A DNA stretch of 64,000 bases, taken from assembly GCF_007197575.1 (NCBI RefSeq), contig NZ_CP041616.1, forward strand, positions 992,001-1,056,000, in the 5' to 3' direction. Origin of the DNA: Ornithinimicrobium ciconiae. GTDB lineage: Bacteria; Actinomycetota; Actinomycetes; Actinomycetales; Dermatophilaceae. Shown one piece after another: positions 45,391-55,035 of the stretch. Positions within the stretch are counted from its first letter, which is position 1, and the number at the start of each line of letters is the position of its first letter. The position numbers and the translations under genes were made by a program. The notes beneath the pieces were generated by a model that saw only the letters and a program-made list of their open reading frames with translations, had not been told where the DNA came from and did no database searches.

Positions 45391-46922
45391 TGACCGACAT
45401 GCCCTGGTTGACGATCCTGCTCGCGGTGCCGGCGCTCGGCGCCCTCGCGCTGGTCCTGATGCCCCGCGGCTTCTCCCGTGCCCGTGAGTTCGCTCTCGGC
45501 GTCTCGCTGGTGACCCTGGTGCTCGCCGTGCTGGCGACCCTGGAGTTCTCCATCGGCAGCGGGGGCGAACTGCAGCTGGTCGAGGAGTACTCCTGGATTC
45601 CGCAGTTCGGGGTGAGCTTTGCGCTCGGGGTCGACGGCATCGCGCTGTCGATGATCCTGCTCAGCGTGATCCTGGTGCCGGTGTGCCTCATCGCCGCCTG
45701 GGACGACGTCCCGCGGGACGGCAGCCGACGGCTGCAGGGCTACCTGGCGTGGATGCTGCTGCTCGAGGCCATGATGGTCGGCGTCTTCGCGGCGACCGAC
45801 GTCTTCCTCTTCTACGTCTTCTTCGAGGCCATGCTGGTGCCGGTCTACTTCCTGATCGGCCAGTACGGCGGTCCGGACCGTGCCCGTGCGGCGACCAAGT
45901 TCCTGCTCTACTCGCTGCTCGGCGGACTGATCATGCTGGTGGCCGTCATCGGCCTCTACACGGTCGGTCCCGGCGGTGACGACGGGTTCCTGCTGCGCAA
46001 CCTGACCGGCCTGGAGATCGGAGGGCTGACGGAGAAGCTGCTGTTCCTCGGCTTCTTCATCGCCTTCGCGATCAAGGCCCCGATGTTCCCGGTCCACACG
46101 TGGCTGCCGCACGCCGCGACCGAGGCCCGTCCGGCCACGGCCGTGCTGCTGGTGGGAGTGCTGGACAAGGTAGGCACCTTCGGGATGCTTCGCTTCTGCC
46201 TGCAGATGTTCCCCGAGGCCAGCCAGTGGGCGACCCCGGTGGTCATCGTGCTGGCCGTGATCTCCATCCTGTATGGCGCGGCCCTGGCGATCGGGGAGAA
46301 GGACATGATGCGACTGATCGCCTACACCTCGATCAGCCACTTCGGCTTCATCGTGCTGGGCATCTTCGCGATGACCACCATCAGCCAGACCGGGTCGACC
46401 CTCTACATGGTCAACCACGGCTTCACCACGGCGGCACTGTTCCTCATCGCCGGCATGCTCGTGGCGCGTCGCGGGTCCCGCTACATCCCCGACTACGGTG
46501 GCTGGCAGCGGGTCACCCCGCTCATCGCCGGCTCCCTGCTCGTCGCGGGCCTGTCGGCCCTGGCGCTGCCCGGGCTGAACGCCTTCGTCTCCGAGTTCAT
46601 GGTGATCGTGGGCACATTCCAGCGCTACCCCGTGGCGGCCATCATCGGGGCTACCGGTGTGATCCTGGCGGCCCTCTACATCCTGCTCTGGTATCAGAAG
46701 ATCGCCACCGGACCCAAGCCGGAGGCCGTGGCCGCCTCGACGCGTGACATGACGATGCGTGAGAAGTTCGTCGTGGCTCCGCTCATCGCGGCCTTCCTGG
46801 TCCTCGGCTTCTATCCCCAGCCCGTTATCGACCTGTTGGAGCCCGCGGTGACCTCCACCCTGCAGCACGTCGGCATCACTGATCCGACGCCCACCGTCGC
46901 GGCCGAGGGGAGTGAGGGCTGA
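45390..46922 (+). CDS. nuoM: NADH-quinone oxidoreductase subunit M
   Basis: Antiporter-like proton channel, 510 residues, about 14 helices. FYVFFEAMLVPVYFLIG holds the conserved Glu; FPVHTWLPHAATEARPATAVLL, quoted as PVHTWLPHAATEARP, the channel motif. ATG shares its A with the nuoL stop (TGATG). A GTG 15 bases upstream is possible but less likely. Confidence 0.97.
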   Translation: MTDMPWLTILLAVPALGALALVLMPRGFSRAREFALGVSLVTLVLAVLATLEFSIGSGGELQLVEEYSWIPQFGVSFALGVDGIALSMILLSVILVPVCLIAAWDDVPRDGSRRLQGYLAWMLLLEAMMVGVFAATDVFLFYVFFEAMLVPVYFLIGQYGGPDRARAATKFLLYSLLGGLIMLVAVIGLYTVGPGGDDGFLLRNLTGLEIGGLTEKLLFLGFFIAFAIKAPMFPVHTWLPHAATEARPATAVLLVGVLDKVGTFGMLRFCLQMFPEASQWATPVVIVLAVISILYGAALAIGEKDMMRLIAYTSISHFGFIVLGIFAMTTISQTGSTLYMVNHGFTTAALFLIAGMLVARRGSRYIPDYGGWQRVTPLIAGSLLVAGLSALALPGLNAFVSEFMVIVGTFQRYPVAAIIGATGVILAALYILLWYQKIATGPKPEAVAASTRDMTMREKFVVAPLIAAFLVLGFYPQPVIDLLEPAVTSTLQHVGITDPTPTVAAEGSEG

Positions 46923-48451
46923 TGTTTGAGGTTCCGCAGATCGACTATCTGGCCCTGCTGCCCCTGATCATCGTCTTCGCGGGCGGTCTGATCGGATGCC
47001 TTCTCGAAGGCTTCCTGCAGCGTGCCCAGCGGCCGACAGTGCAGCTGTGGCTGACCATCGTCACCCTCGTGGCGGCGCTCGTGGCCCTGATCTGGGTGGC
47101 CCGGGACAACCAGGGCATCACCGCTGCCGGGACGGTCACCGTGGACGGCCCGACTCTGCTGATCCAGGGTCTGCTGCTGGCGCTGGCGATCATCGGTGTG
47201 CTGGCGATGAGCGAGCGACTGGGTGGCTCGACCCCCGATGCCTTCACCCAGTCCGGTTTCTCCGCGCCCGGGTCAGTCGACGAGGCCGACGCGGTCCGGA
47301 TGGGTGGGACGACCACCGAGGTCTACCCGCTGACCCTGCTGTCCGTGGGCGGCATGATGCTCTTCCCCGCATCCAACGACCTTCTGCTGATGTTTATCGC
47401 GCTGGAGATCCTCTCGCTGCCGCTCTACGTCCTGTCCGGGCTGGCCCGGCGGCGACGCCTCCTCTCGCAGGAGGCCTCCCTGAAGTACTTCCTGCTGGGT
47501 GCCTTCTCCTCGGCCTTCTTCCTCTTCGGTGCCGTGCTGCTCTATGGCTACGCCGGGTCGATGCGCCTGGACGTGATCGCGGACGCGATCAGCACCCAGA
47601 CCGGGATGGACGGACTGCTGATCCCCGGTGCCCTGCTGCTCGCGGTCGGCCTGCTGTTCAAGGTCGGCGCGGTCCCGTTCCACTCGTGGGTGCCGGACGT
47701 CTACCAAGGCGCCCCGACCACCGTGACGGGCTTCATGGCCGCGTGCACCAAGGTCGCCGCCTTCGGCGCCATGCTGCGCCTGTTCTATGTCGGGCTCGAG
47801 GCGGCCCGGCTGGACTGGCAGCCGATCCTGGCTGTGATCGCGGCGCTGACGATGGTCATCGGCGCGGTCCTGACGATCGTGCAGACCGACATCAAGCGGA
47901 TCCTGGCCTACTCCTCGATCGCTCACGCCGGTTTCGTCCTCACCGGCCTGCTGGCGATGCAGGAGGTGGGTGCCTCGAGCACGATGTTCTACCTGATGGC
48001 CTACGGCTTCATGACGATTCCGGCCTTTGCTCTCGTCGCCCTGGTGCGCTCGGCAGGCAGCGAAGCAACGCACATCAGCCAGTGGGCGGGACTGGGCAAG
48101 CGGTCTCCGTGGATGGCGGCAGCCTTCTCCTTCCTGCTGCTGGCGTTTGCCGGCATCCCGCTGACCTCAGGGTTCACGGGCAAGTTCGCCGTCTTCGCGG
48201 CGGCGGTCGCCAACGACTACGCCTGGCTGGCCGTGATCGGCGTCCTGGCCAGTGCTGTGACCGCCTACATCTACTTCAAGCTGATCGTGACCCTCTACTT
48301 CGGTGAGCGGCAGAACGACACCGTGGTGGCCTCCCCGTCGGCGGTGACGACCTTCGCGGTGGTCACCGGGGTGCTGATCACCCTCGGGCTCGGCGTCGCG
48401 CCCGCTCCGCTGCTCGACCTGGCCGCCAACGCCGCCCACTTCCTGCGGTGA
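46922..48451 (+). CDS. nuoN: NADH-quinone oxidoreductase subunit N
   Basis: Third antiporter-like subunit and last of the nuo set, 509 residues, about 14 helices. FIALEILSLPLYVLSG has the conserved Glu and VPFHSWVPDVYQGAPTTVTG the channel Lys/His area. TGATG junction with nuoM; GTGA junction with the polyprenyl synthase gene, so isoprenoid chain synthesis is coupled to complex I. Confidence 0.97.
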   Translation: MFEVPQIDYLALLPLIIVFAGGLIGCLLEGFLQRAQRPTVQLWLTIVTLVAALVALIWVARDNQGITAAGTVTVDGPTLLIQGLLLALAIIGVLAMSERLGGSTPDAFTQSGFSAPGSVDEADAVRMGGTTTEVYPLTLLSVGGMMLFPASNDLLLMFIALEILSLPLYVLSGLARRRRLLSQEASLKYFLLGAFSSAFFLFGAVLLYGYAGSMRLDVIADAISTQTGMDGLLIPGALLLAVGLLFKVGAVPFHSWVPDVYQGAPTTVTGFMAACTKVAAFGAMLRLFYVGLEAARLDWQPILAVIAALTMVIGAVLTIVQTDIKRILAYSSIAHAGFVLTGLLAMQEVGASSTMFYLMAYGFMTIPAFALVALVRSAGSEATHISQWAGLGKRSPWMAAAFSFLLLAFAGIPLTSGFTGKFAVFAAAVANDYAWLAVIGVLASAVTAYIYFKLIVTLYFGERQNDTVVASPSAVTTFAVVTGVLITLGLGVAPAPLLDLAANAAHFLR

Positions 48452-49467
48452 CCGGGCAGGACGCGGGCACCTACCTGGTGCCCGGGGTCGACGCAGAGCT
48501 CAACGACCGGTTGGTGGGGGGGCTCGAGGCGGTCCAGCGCCGGCTCAACGAGGTCGTCGACCACGATGACGAGTTTGTCGCTGGTGCCGCGCGCTACCTC
48601 AGCGACGCCGGTGGCAAGCGCTTCCGGCCGATGCTCACCCTCCTGGCCGCCGACGTCACGCTGGCGGCACCCGAGCGTGGCTATCCCCGTGAGGTCATCG
48701 ACGCGGCGGTCGGGGTGGAGCTGACTCACCTCGCCTCGCTCTATCACGACGATGTCATGGACGAGGCTGACCTGCGACGAGGGGTTGCCAGCGCCAACGC
48801 CGTCTATGACAACGCGACCGCGATCCTGGTGGGCGACCTGCTCTTCGGCACCGCCTCCAAGGTGATCTCGGGCCTGGGCGCGGAGGCGGTCGGCATCCAG
48901 GCAGACACTTTCGTGCGGCTCTGCGCGGGTCAGATCCGCGACGACCGTCCGGTGCCTGCCGGAGCGGATCCGATCGAGCACTACCTGGGCGTCCTGGCCG
49001 ACAAGACCGGCGCGCTCATCGCCACTGCGGCACGCTATGGCGCGATGTTCGGCGGCGGAGACGCGGAGGACGTGCGGCTCCTCACCGACTATGGCGAGAA
49101 GGTCGGCATGGTCTTCCAGCTCGCCGACGACCTGCTTGACATCGCCTCTGATGCGGAGGACTCAGGCAAGACCCCGGGCACCGATCTGCGTGAGGGCAAG
49201 GCCACCCTGCCGGTCCTGATCGCCCGCGGGTCCCGCGATCCCGCTGATGCCCGGCTCCAGCAGCTGCTTGCCGGCCCCATCCTGGAGGAGTCTGAGCTGC
49301 AGGAAGCCCTGTCACTGCTGCGGGGCCATCGCGCGATGGACGCTGCGCGGGAGCAGACGCTCCGGGTGGCCGACGAGGCGCGCCAGCTGCTGGCGCCACT
49401 GCCCCACGGGCCCGCCGCACTGGCCCTGCAGGTCCTGGTCGACGGCGTCGCGCTGCGCTCTTCCTGA
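48448..49467 (+). CDS. All-trans polyprenyl diphosphate synthase
   Basis: Chain-elongating prenyltransferase of 339 residues, probably making the hepta- or octaprenyl side chain of menaquinone. GGKRFRPML, the first aspartate-rich motif in YHDDVMDEADLRRG and the second in QLADDLLDIASD are present, as is GxxxxxxK-type KTPGTDLREGKATLP. Small residues before the first motif fit a long product. GTG start overlapping the nuoN stop, so it shares the nuo transcript. Confidence 0.95.
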   Translation: MTGQDAGTYLVPGVDAELNDRLVGGLEAVQRRLNEVVDHDDEFVAGAARYLSDAGGKRFRPMLTLLAADVTLAAPERGYPREVIDAAVGVELTHLASLYHDDVMDEADLRRGVASANAVYDNATAILVGDLLFGTASKVISGLGAEAVGIQADTFVRLCAGQIRDDRPVPAGADPIEHYLGVLADKTGALIATAARYGAMFGGGDAEDVRLLTDYGEKVGMVFQLADDLLDIASDAEDSGKTPGTDLREGKATLPVLIARGSRDPADARLQQLLAGPILEESELQEALSLLRGHRAMDAAREQTLRVADEARQLLAPLPHGPAALALQVLVDGVALRSS

Positions 49468-49504
49468 CCTCTCCACTCAGTGACGCTTGTCGGCATACGA
49501 CACC

Positions 49505-49536
49505 GGCCCCGCCCCGCTGGAGTGCGGGTCGGGGCC
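49505..49536. terminator. Strong bidirectional hairpin between convergent operons
   Basis: GGCCCCGCCCCG (49505-49516), loop of eight, CGGGTCGGGGCC (49525-49536): a 12-bp stem with one mismatch, 38 bases after the polyprenyl synthase stop. No T-run, as is common in high-GC actinobacteria. Confidence 0.65.
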
Positions 49537-49620
49537 GACGTCGTTGGCCTCGACGCTCAGCGTGAGCCACCGGCCTGAGAGGGAGCCCCTTGGGGGACAC
49601 CGGGGGTGGGCGGCGTTGCC

Positions 49621-51678
49621 TCAGGGCTTCCCGTTGCCCTTGCCGTTGCCGCCTCCCTTGCCGTTGCCGCCTCCCTTGCCGTTGCCCTTCGGGCGGTAGG
49701 CGTGGAAGACGCCCGGACGAGGCTGGCCGTCTCCGAGGTAGGGGTAGGTGCTGAAGACCTGTGAGGGGCTCGCCCCCGAGATCTCACCCGGGTGCTGCAC
49801 TGCCGCCAGGACCGTGTTGTCATGCAGATCGATGTAGGGACCGCAGCACTCTGCTCCGACCGGGACCGAGAGGAACTGCTGCAGGTGCCCGGCCTGCGGA
49901 CCGTCCACCGGATACAGATACATCGCATCGCAGTTGCCCAGGGTTCCCGGCTGCCCGTCGGTGGAGATCCACAGGTTGCCGTCGGGGTCGAAAGCCACAT
50001 TGTCGGGGCAGCTGATCGGGGAGACGTCCTCACGGTCGTAGCCCAGGAAGTAGGCCGACGGGTCCGACGGGTCGCCAGCCAGCAGCACGATGCGCCACCT
50101 GAACGTCGTGCCGGTGTGGTCGTTGTGGTCCTCAGTCATCTCGATGACATGACCGTGCTTGTTGCCCAGGCGCGGGTTGGCCTCGTCGATCTCGACCCGG
50201 GCGCTGTTGTTGGTCAGGGCCGCATAGATCCGACCGTTGTGCAGGTTGGGCTCGACGTCCTCGGGGCGGTCCATCTTGGTGGGACCGACCTTGTCCGCGG
50301 CCAGGCGGGTCCAGATCAGCACCTCCGCGACGTCCATGCCGGGCACGTGCGACTCGCCGTTAACGACCAACGGGATCCAGGTCCCTGACCCGTCCCACTC
50401 GCCGTCCTCCATTCCGTCCCCCACGAACTTGGCGACATAGAGGTCGCCCTCGCTCAGCAGCTGCATGTTGTGGCGTCGGTGCCCGTTGCCCTGGCGGTAC
50501 TTCTCCTTGGACACGAACTTGTAGATGTAGTCGTGCCGCTCGTCATCGCCCTGGTAGGCCACGACATGGCCGTTGTCGGCCACGATGACGTTGGCGCCCT
50601 CGTGCTTGAAGCGGCCCAACGCGGTGTGCTTGACGGGGGTGGAGGTCGGGTCCGAGGGATCCACCTCCACGATCCAGCCGAATCGGTTGACCTCGTGCGG
50701 CTCGACTGCGACGTCGAAGCGCTCCTCGACGCGTTCCCAGCCACGGCCTGCGCTGCGGATGCCGTAGCGGGCCAGCTTGCCGTCGGGGTCCGCAGCCTCG
50801 TCGGCCTTGAAGTACTGGTTGAAGTTCTCCTCGCCGGACAGGACCGTGCCCCAGGGGGTCACCCCGCCGGCGCAGTTGTTGAGGGTGCCGAGCACGAGCC
50901 TGCCGGTGGGGTCGGCCGAGGTCTGCAGTGCGCTGTGGCCGGCCGCCGGGCCGCTGACCGCGAACTCGGTCCAGGCGTGGATCCGACGGTTGGTGCGGCC
51001 GTTTCGGACGTACTCCCATGCCTCGTGCTTGTTCTGACGGCGCACGTCCACGACGGTCATCCCGTGGGCGGCCATGACGATCCGCAGCTGCTCGTCGGTG
51101 AGGTCGTTCGAGGAGGAGATGTTCTCAAACATGATCTCGTCGTTGGTGTACTCGTTGTTGAAGACGAGCACGGCCTTGTTGCCGCCGTTGCCGTTGCGGA
51201 GCAGGGTGACGTAGTCCGCGTTGTAGCCGGCCTGACCCTTCTGCGCCTCGAAGCTCTGGTTCCAGAAGTCAAAGGCCGGGGCGCCGGGCTCGACCGGGTC
51301 GCCCCAGGAGATGATCGGCCTCCAGGTGAAGCCGTCGGGCACGATCACGTTGTCCGTGGTGCGCGGGGTCGGGGGGATGGCGGTGAACAACCCGCCGCCG
51401 GATGCGGCAGCCGCCGCAGCTGCGGGTGCGCTCGCACCGAGGCCGGCCAGGCCGACCACGGCGGCGCCGAGACCGCCCGCCCGCAGGGCGGTGCGGCGGG
51501 AGACGCGAGCGTTGACGACCTCGCGGAAGGTCTGGTTGGCGGAGGTGTTCGGGATCTCGTGGAAACAGGCGTCTCCACAGCGATACTGACACGTCATCCG
51601 GTCACGACCCCCGTTGTGCACCGGGGTCAGTGACAACAGGGGGAAGGAACGTCGGGTGGTGGGGGCAGTCACGATCAT
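49621..51678 (-). CDS. PhoX-family (DUF839) secreted phosphatase-like protein, Tat substrate
   Basis: Putative alkaline phosphatase of 685 residues. Like other actinobacterial DUF839 proteins it has an extended N-terminus with a Cys cluster (TCQYRCGDACFHEIPN, about residues 28-43), then a twin-arginine signal SRRTALRAGGLG with hydrophobic core and AAA cleavage site. The catalytic domain has the PhoX pattern DNVIVPDGFTWRPIISWGDP, quoted as DGFTWRPIISWGDP, PWGTVLSGEENFNQYF, SCPDNVAFDPDGNLWISTDGQ (quoted as CPDNVAFDPDGNLW), and acidic metal ligands. The C-terminus is a Gly-Asn-Lys repeat tail encoded by near-identical 18-bp units. ATG at 51678 fits AAAGG; a GTG six bases inside is an alternative. 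Confidence 0.88.
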   Translation of the reverse strand: MIVTAPTTRRSFPLLSLTPVHNGGRDRMTCQYRCGDACFHEIPNTSANQTFREVVNARVSRRTALRAGGLGAAVVGLAGLGASAPAAAAAAASGGGLFTAIPPTPRTTDNVIVPDGFTWRPIISWGDPVEPGAPAFDFWNQSFEAQKGQAGYNADYVTLLRNGNGGNKAVLVFNNEYTNDEIMFENISSSNDLTDEQLRIVMAAHGMTVVDVRRQNKHEAWEYVRNGRTNRRIHAWTEFAVSGPAAGHSALQTSADPTGRLVLGTLNNCAGGVTPWGTVLSGEENFNQYFKADEAADPDGKLARYGIRSAGRGWERVEERFDVAVEPHEVNRFGWIVEVDPSDPTSTPVKHTALGRFKHEGANVIVADNGHVVAYQGDDERHDYIYKFVSKEKYRQGNGHRRHNMQLLSEGDLYVAKFVGDGMEDGEWDGSGTWIPLVVNGESHVPGMDVAEVLIWTRLAADKVGPTKMDRPEDVEPNLHNGRIYAALTNNSARVEIDEANPRLGNKHGHVIEMTEDHNDHTGTTFRWRIVLLAGDPSDPSAYFLGYDREDVSPISCPDNVAFDPDGNLWISTDGQPGTLGNCDAMYLYPVDGPQAGHLQQFLSVPVGAECCGPYIDLHDNTVLAAVQHPGEISGASPSQVFSTYPYLGDGQPRPGVFHAYRPKGNGKGGGNGKGGGNGKGNGKP
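49629..49689. repeat. Tandem 18-bp repeats in the PhoX-like C-terminus
   Basis: Near-identical units encoding GNGKGG repeats, giving a basic, flexible tail. Confidence 0.8.
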
Positions 51679-51854
51679 CCTTTGCTTGGTTGAGTCCAGG
51701 ACCCACGAGGTCCTGCGTCGGCACCGTAGGTTGCCGGGGTTGCCGATCGCCCCACCGAGACGTAAACGGCAGCGGTCCAGCGGGTGGCGGTTGGTCGTCG
51801 GGAGAGTCAGGCGCAGGTCAGGAGTGCAGGGAGTCGTCCGGTTAACCTGGGGCG

Positions 51855-52856
51855 GTGAACTCACGTCGTGTCAGCCGGATCTCGGCCGGCTTCTGGGCGA
51901 TCGTGCCCTTTGCCCTCTTGCTGCTCGCCGTGTCCCTGTGGGACACCCCCGAGAGGCTGCCGACGCACTGGTCGGCCGACCTCCCGGACGCGTTCTCCAC
52001 CGGGGCCGGCGTGTTCTCGGTGGCACTGTCGGTCGCGGGCTTCTGCGCTGTCGTGGCAGCCCTGCTGGCGCTGCTGTCCGCCTGGGTCCCGCCGCTCTGG
52101 CACCGCTGGATCATGGCGCTGCTCGCCGGGGTCGGAGCCACCGCGGCCGCCACCTATGGAGCCGCGTCCTGGGGCACACACCTGGCGGGGTCGCCCGCCC
52201 AGGTGCACGTCGTCTGGTCCCTCGTCCCGTTTGTCCTCGGCGTGCTCTGGGGGTGGGTCGGTTATCTGCTCAACCGGCCGGCCCCGGTTGATCGGCAGGC
52301 AGTCCTGGAGACCGTGCCGGAGCGCTCCCGGGTCGTGGCCTCCGGGGCTGGTGTGCCCGCGCCGTGGGCGACCCGGCTCGACTCTGGAGTGATGCTGGGG
52401 ACCGCGGTCTTCGTCGCGGTCGTCCTGACTCTCACCGCGGTGCTGTCCTGGACCAGCACGCCGCTGCTCGGGGTCGTCATCACCGTCATCTCGGTCCTGA
52501 CCACTCTCTTTGTGGTGGCCTGGTCGCGGGTGGAGGCCCGCGTGGACGAGGTGGGTCTGACCATCAGGTCAACGCTGCTGCCCGTGCGACTCCTGCGCCT
52601 TGCTGCCGAGGATGTGGTCGGGGTCGAGGCCGCCGACCTGGACCCGATGAAGTGGGGAGGGATCGGTCTGCGCTGGCTGCCCGGGCGCACGGCATACATC
52701 GTCAGGGGCGGGCCGGGGATGGTCGTGCACCGCGCGTCGGGCCGCCCGTTCGGACTTGAGGTGACCGAGGGAGAAGAGGTGGCGGCGGCCGGGGTGCGCG
52801 CGCTGCTGGGCGTTGCGGGTCAGGCGATGGCGACGGGACACCGAGCCAACGGGTGA
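51855..52856 (+). CDS. DUF1648-like multi-pass membrane protein
   Basis: Membrane protein of 333 residues. The first segment and the loop RLPTHWSADLPDAFS resemble DUF1648. Helices lie at about 12-32, 50-75, 88-108, 120-142, 180-203 and 208-228. A soluble C-terminal domain of about 95 residues (VDEVGLTIRSTLLPVRLLRL, WGGIGLRWLPGRTAYIVRGG) looks like a PH-like strand-rich fold. GTG start. No obvious partner gene. Function unknown. Confidence 0.75.
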   Translation: MNSRRVSRISAGFWAIVPFALLLLAVSLWDTPERLPTHWSADLPDAFSTGAGVFSVALSVAGFCAVVAALLALLSAWVPPLWHRWIMALLAGVGATAAATYGAASWGTHLAGSPAQVHVVWSLVPFVLGVLWGWVGYLLNRPAPVDRQAVLETVPERSRVVASGAGVPAPWATRLDSGVMLGTAVFVAVVLTLTAVLSWTSTPLLGVVITVISVLTTLFVVAWSRVEARVDEVGLTIRSTLLPVRLLRLAAEDVVGVEAADLDPMKWGGIGLRWLPGRTAYIVRGGPGMVVHRASGRPFGLEVTEGEEVAAAGVRALLGVAGQAMATGHRANG

Positions 52857-52915
52857 CGGGGGTGTGACGCGGACGGCGGCAGGTCTGTGACGCGGGTGGC
52901 GGCGTTCTCAGCGGC

Positions 52916-53935
52916 TCAGACTGCGGCGCCCTGCGCGGCCCGGGCTAGCCGGCGGGAGCGCCCGGCGGAGACGACCGAGTCGACCGAGAGGATGACCAGC
53001 GCCACCCAGACGAGCCCGAAGCCAACCCACCGCGAGGCTGGCATCACCTCGCCCAGGACCAGGACACCGGCGAGCAGCTGGAGCACCGGCGTGAGGAACT
53101 GCAACAGGCCGATGGTCACCAGCGGCACCCGTTTGGCGGCGGCCGCAAACAGCAGCAGCGGCACGGTCGTGGCCACTCCGGCGCTGACCAGGAGCAACAT
53201 GTGGCCGGTGCCGTGGCCGGTGAAGGTCTGCTCCCCGGCGACCGTCAGCCAGACCAGCAGGGCGATGGCGAAGGGGGTCAGCACCACCGTCTCGCCGGTG
53301 AGCGAGTGCAGCGCCGACAGGGAGGCGCCGAGGCGCTTCTTCAGCAGGCCGTAACAGGCGAAACTGGAGGCCAGCACCAAGGAGATCCACGGTGGAGACC
53401 CGTGGTTGATCGTGAGGTAGATCGCCGCGACGACGCCGAGCGACACGGCCACCCACTGGGCGGGGCGCAGCCGCTCCCGCAGGATGATCACGCCGAGGGC
53501 CACGGTGACCAGCGGATTGAGAAAGTAGCCCAGGGCGGCCTCGGTGACCTTGCCGCTGAGCACGGCCAGGAGGTAGACGGTCCAGTTGACCGCGATCAGC
53601 AGCCCGGCGAGGGTCAGCGTGCCGAGCTGACGCCGGTCCCGGAACATGTCGAGCACCCAGCGGGCTCGTCGGGTCAGCGCCAGGATCAGCAGACAGAGCA
53701 GCAGTGACCAGATCACGCGGTGTGCCAGGATCTCCAGCGCACCGGCGGGCTTCAGCGCCACGAAGTAGAGCGGGAAGGCACCCCACAGCAGGTAGGCCAG
53801 GAAACCGTAGGCCGTGCCACGCCGAACTGTCGCGGCCTCGTCCGGGCTGGCGGGGCCGGTGCTCGGTCCCGTTGAGGACCCGGCCGAGGTGGCGGGGTCG
53901 CCGGCCGGGACGTGGGTCCCGGCGGCCTGGCTCAC
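52916..53935 (-). CDS. rarD: RarD-like EamA-family transporter
   Basis: Ten-helix drug/metabolite-type permease of 339 residues. Preceded by a disordered N-terminus of about 40 residues, the RarD features are GTAYGFLAYLLWGAFPLYF, ILAHRVIWSLLLC, NWTVYLLAVLSGKVTEAALGYFLNPLVTV (quoted as NWTVYLLAVLSG) and LGYFLNPL. GTG start overlapping the korB stop by four bases, so it belongs to the korAB transcript. Substrate unknown. Confidence 0.92.
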   Translation of the reverse strand: MSQAAGTHVPAGDPATSAGSSTGPSTGPASPDEAATVRRGTAYGFLAYLLWGAFPLYFVALKPAGALEILAHRVIWSLLLCLLILALTRRARWVLDMFRDRRQLGTLTLAGLLIAVNWTVYLLAVLSGKVTEAALGYFLNPLVTVALGVIILRERLRPAQWVAVSLGVVAAIYLTINHGSPPWISLVLASSFACYGLLKKRLGASLSALHSLTGETVVLTPFAIALLVWLTVAGEQTFTGHGTGHMLLLVSAGVATTVPLLLFAAAAKRVPLVTIGLLQFLTPVLQLLAGVLVLGEVMPASRWVGFGLVWVALVILSVDSVVSAGRSRRLARAAQGAAV

Positions 53936-55035
53936 CCCACGGTCCAGGTGTCGCCGCCGCGCAGCAGTACTGCCAGTTGCTCGTCGTCGGCCGGGCCACC
54001 TTCCGTGGAGCGGGCTGCGTCGACCTGGGCCCGGACCTGATCGTCATAGGTCGGCCGCGACACCGAGCGGAAGATGCCCATCGGTAGGTGGGTCATCGAC
54101 CCGTCGTCCAGGCGGGACAGCGCGAAGGCCGTGGAGGGGTCGGTGCTCCCGGCGTCGTGCACCAGGACGGTCCCCGGCTCCGCCTCGTCCTCGGTCACGA
54201 CGGCGAGGGCACCGTCGGGCTGCCGCACGACGACATGGTCGGCCCCGGCCCGCACGGGCTCGCCGTCGACCAGGTTGAGCACCCTGGCCTCCTTCTCGTC
54301 CCGGTCCTTGAGCAGCTGGAAGGCGCCGTCGTTGAAGATCGGGCAGTTCTGATAGATCTCGACCAGGGACGTGCCTCGGTGCTCCGCCGCTGCCTTCAGC
54401 ACGGTGGTCAGGTGTGCGCGGTCCGAGTCCATCGTCCGTGCCACGAACGTGGCCTCGGCGCCCAGGGCGAGGGAGACCGGGTTGAACGGGTGATCCACGG
54501 AGCCGACCGGGGTCGACTTGGTCACCGAGCCCACATCGGAGGTGGGGGAGTACTGACCCTTGGTCAGACCGTAGATCTTGTTGTTGAACAGCAAGATCGT
54601 GAGGTTGACGTTGCGGCGCATCGCGTGGATGAGGTGGTTGCCGCCAATGCTGAGGGCGTCGCCGTCACCGGTGATGACCCAGACCGACAGGTCCTCGCGG
54701 CTGGTGGCCAGGCCGGTGGCGATCGCCGGTGCGCGTCCGTGGATCGAGTGCATCCCGTAGGTGTCGAGGTAGTAGGGGAAGCGCGAGGAGCAGCCGATGC
54801 CGGAGATGAAGACGATGTTCTCCCGCTTCAGCCCGAGGTCGGGCAGGAAGCCCTGCACGGCGGCCAGCACGGCGTAATCGCCGCATCCGGGACACCAGCG
54901 CACCTCCTGGTCGGAGGTGAAGTCCTTCTTGGTCTGCTTGGGCGCGCCCTCGGGCAGGGACGGGACCGCCTGGGTCCCTGAGGGGCGCGGCTGAATCTCC
55001 ACGGGGACTGCTCCCTCGTGCGTCGAACTGGTCAC
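53932..55035 (-). CDS. korB: 2-oxoacid:ferredoxin oxidoreductase, beta subunit
   Basis: ThDP-binding subunit, 367 residues, probably of 2-oxoglutarate:ferredoxin oxidoreductase. Cluster Cys48 and Cys51 in WCPGCGDY with a further Cys in GIGCSSRFPYY. ThDP motif GDGDALSIGGNH to LLFNNKIYGLTKGQ. C-terminus has an Ala/Asp-rich tail. GTG start overlapping korA (GTGA). Partner KorA upstream; reduced ferredoxin is the product. Confidence 0.95.
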   Translation of the reverse strand: MTSSTHEGAVPVEIQPRPSGTQAVPSLPEGAPKQTKKDFTSDQEVRWCPGCGDYAVLAAVQGFLPDLGLKRENIVFISGIGCSSRFPYYLDTYGMHSIHGRAPAIATGLATSREDLSVWVITGDGDALSIGGNHLIHAMRRNVNLTILLFNNKIYGLTKGQYSPTSDVGSVTKSTPVGSVDHPFNPVSLALGAEATFVARTMDSDRAHLTTVLKAAAEHRGTSLVEIYQNCPIFNDGAFQLLKDRDEKEARVLNLVDGEPVRAGADHVVVRQPDGALAVVTEDEAEPGTVLVHDAGSTDPSTAFALSRLDDGSMTHLPMGIFRSVSRPTYDDQVRAQVDAARSTEGGPADDEQLAVLLRGGDTWTVG

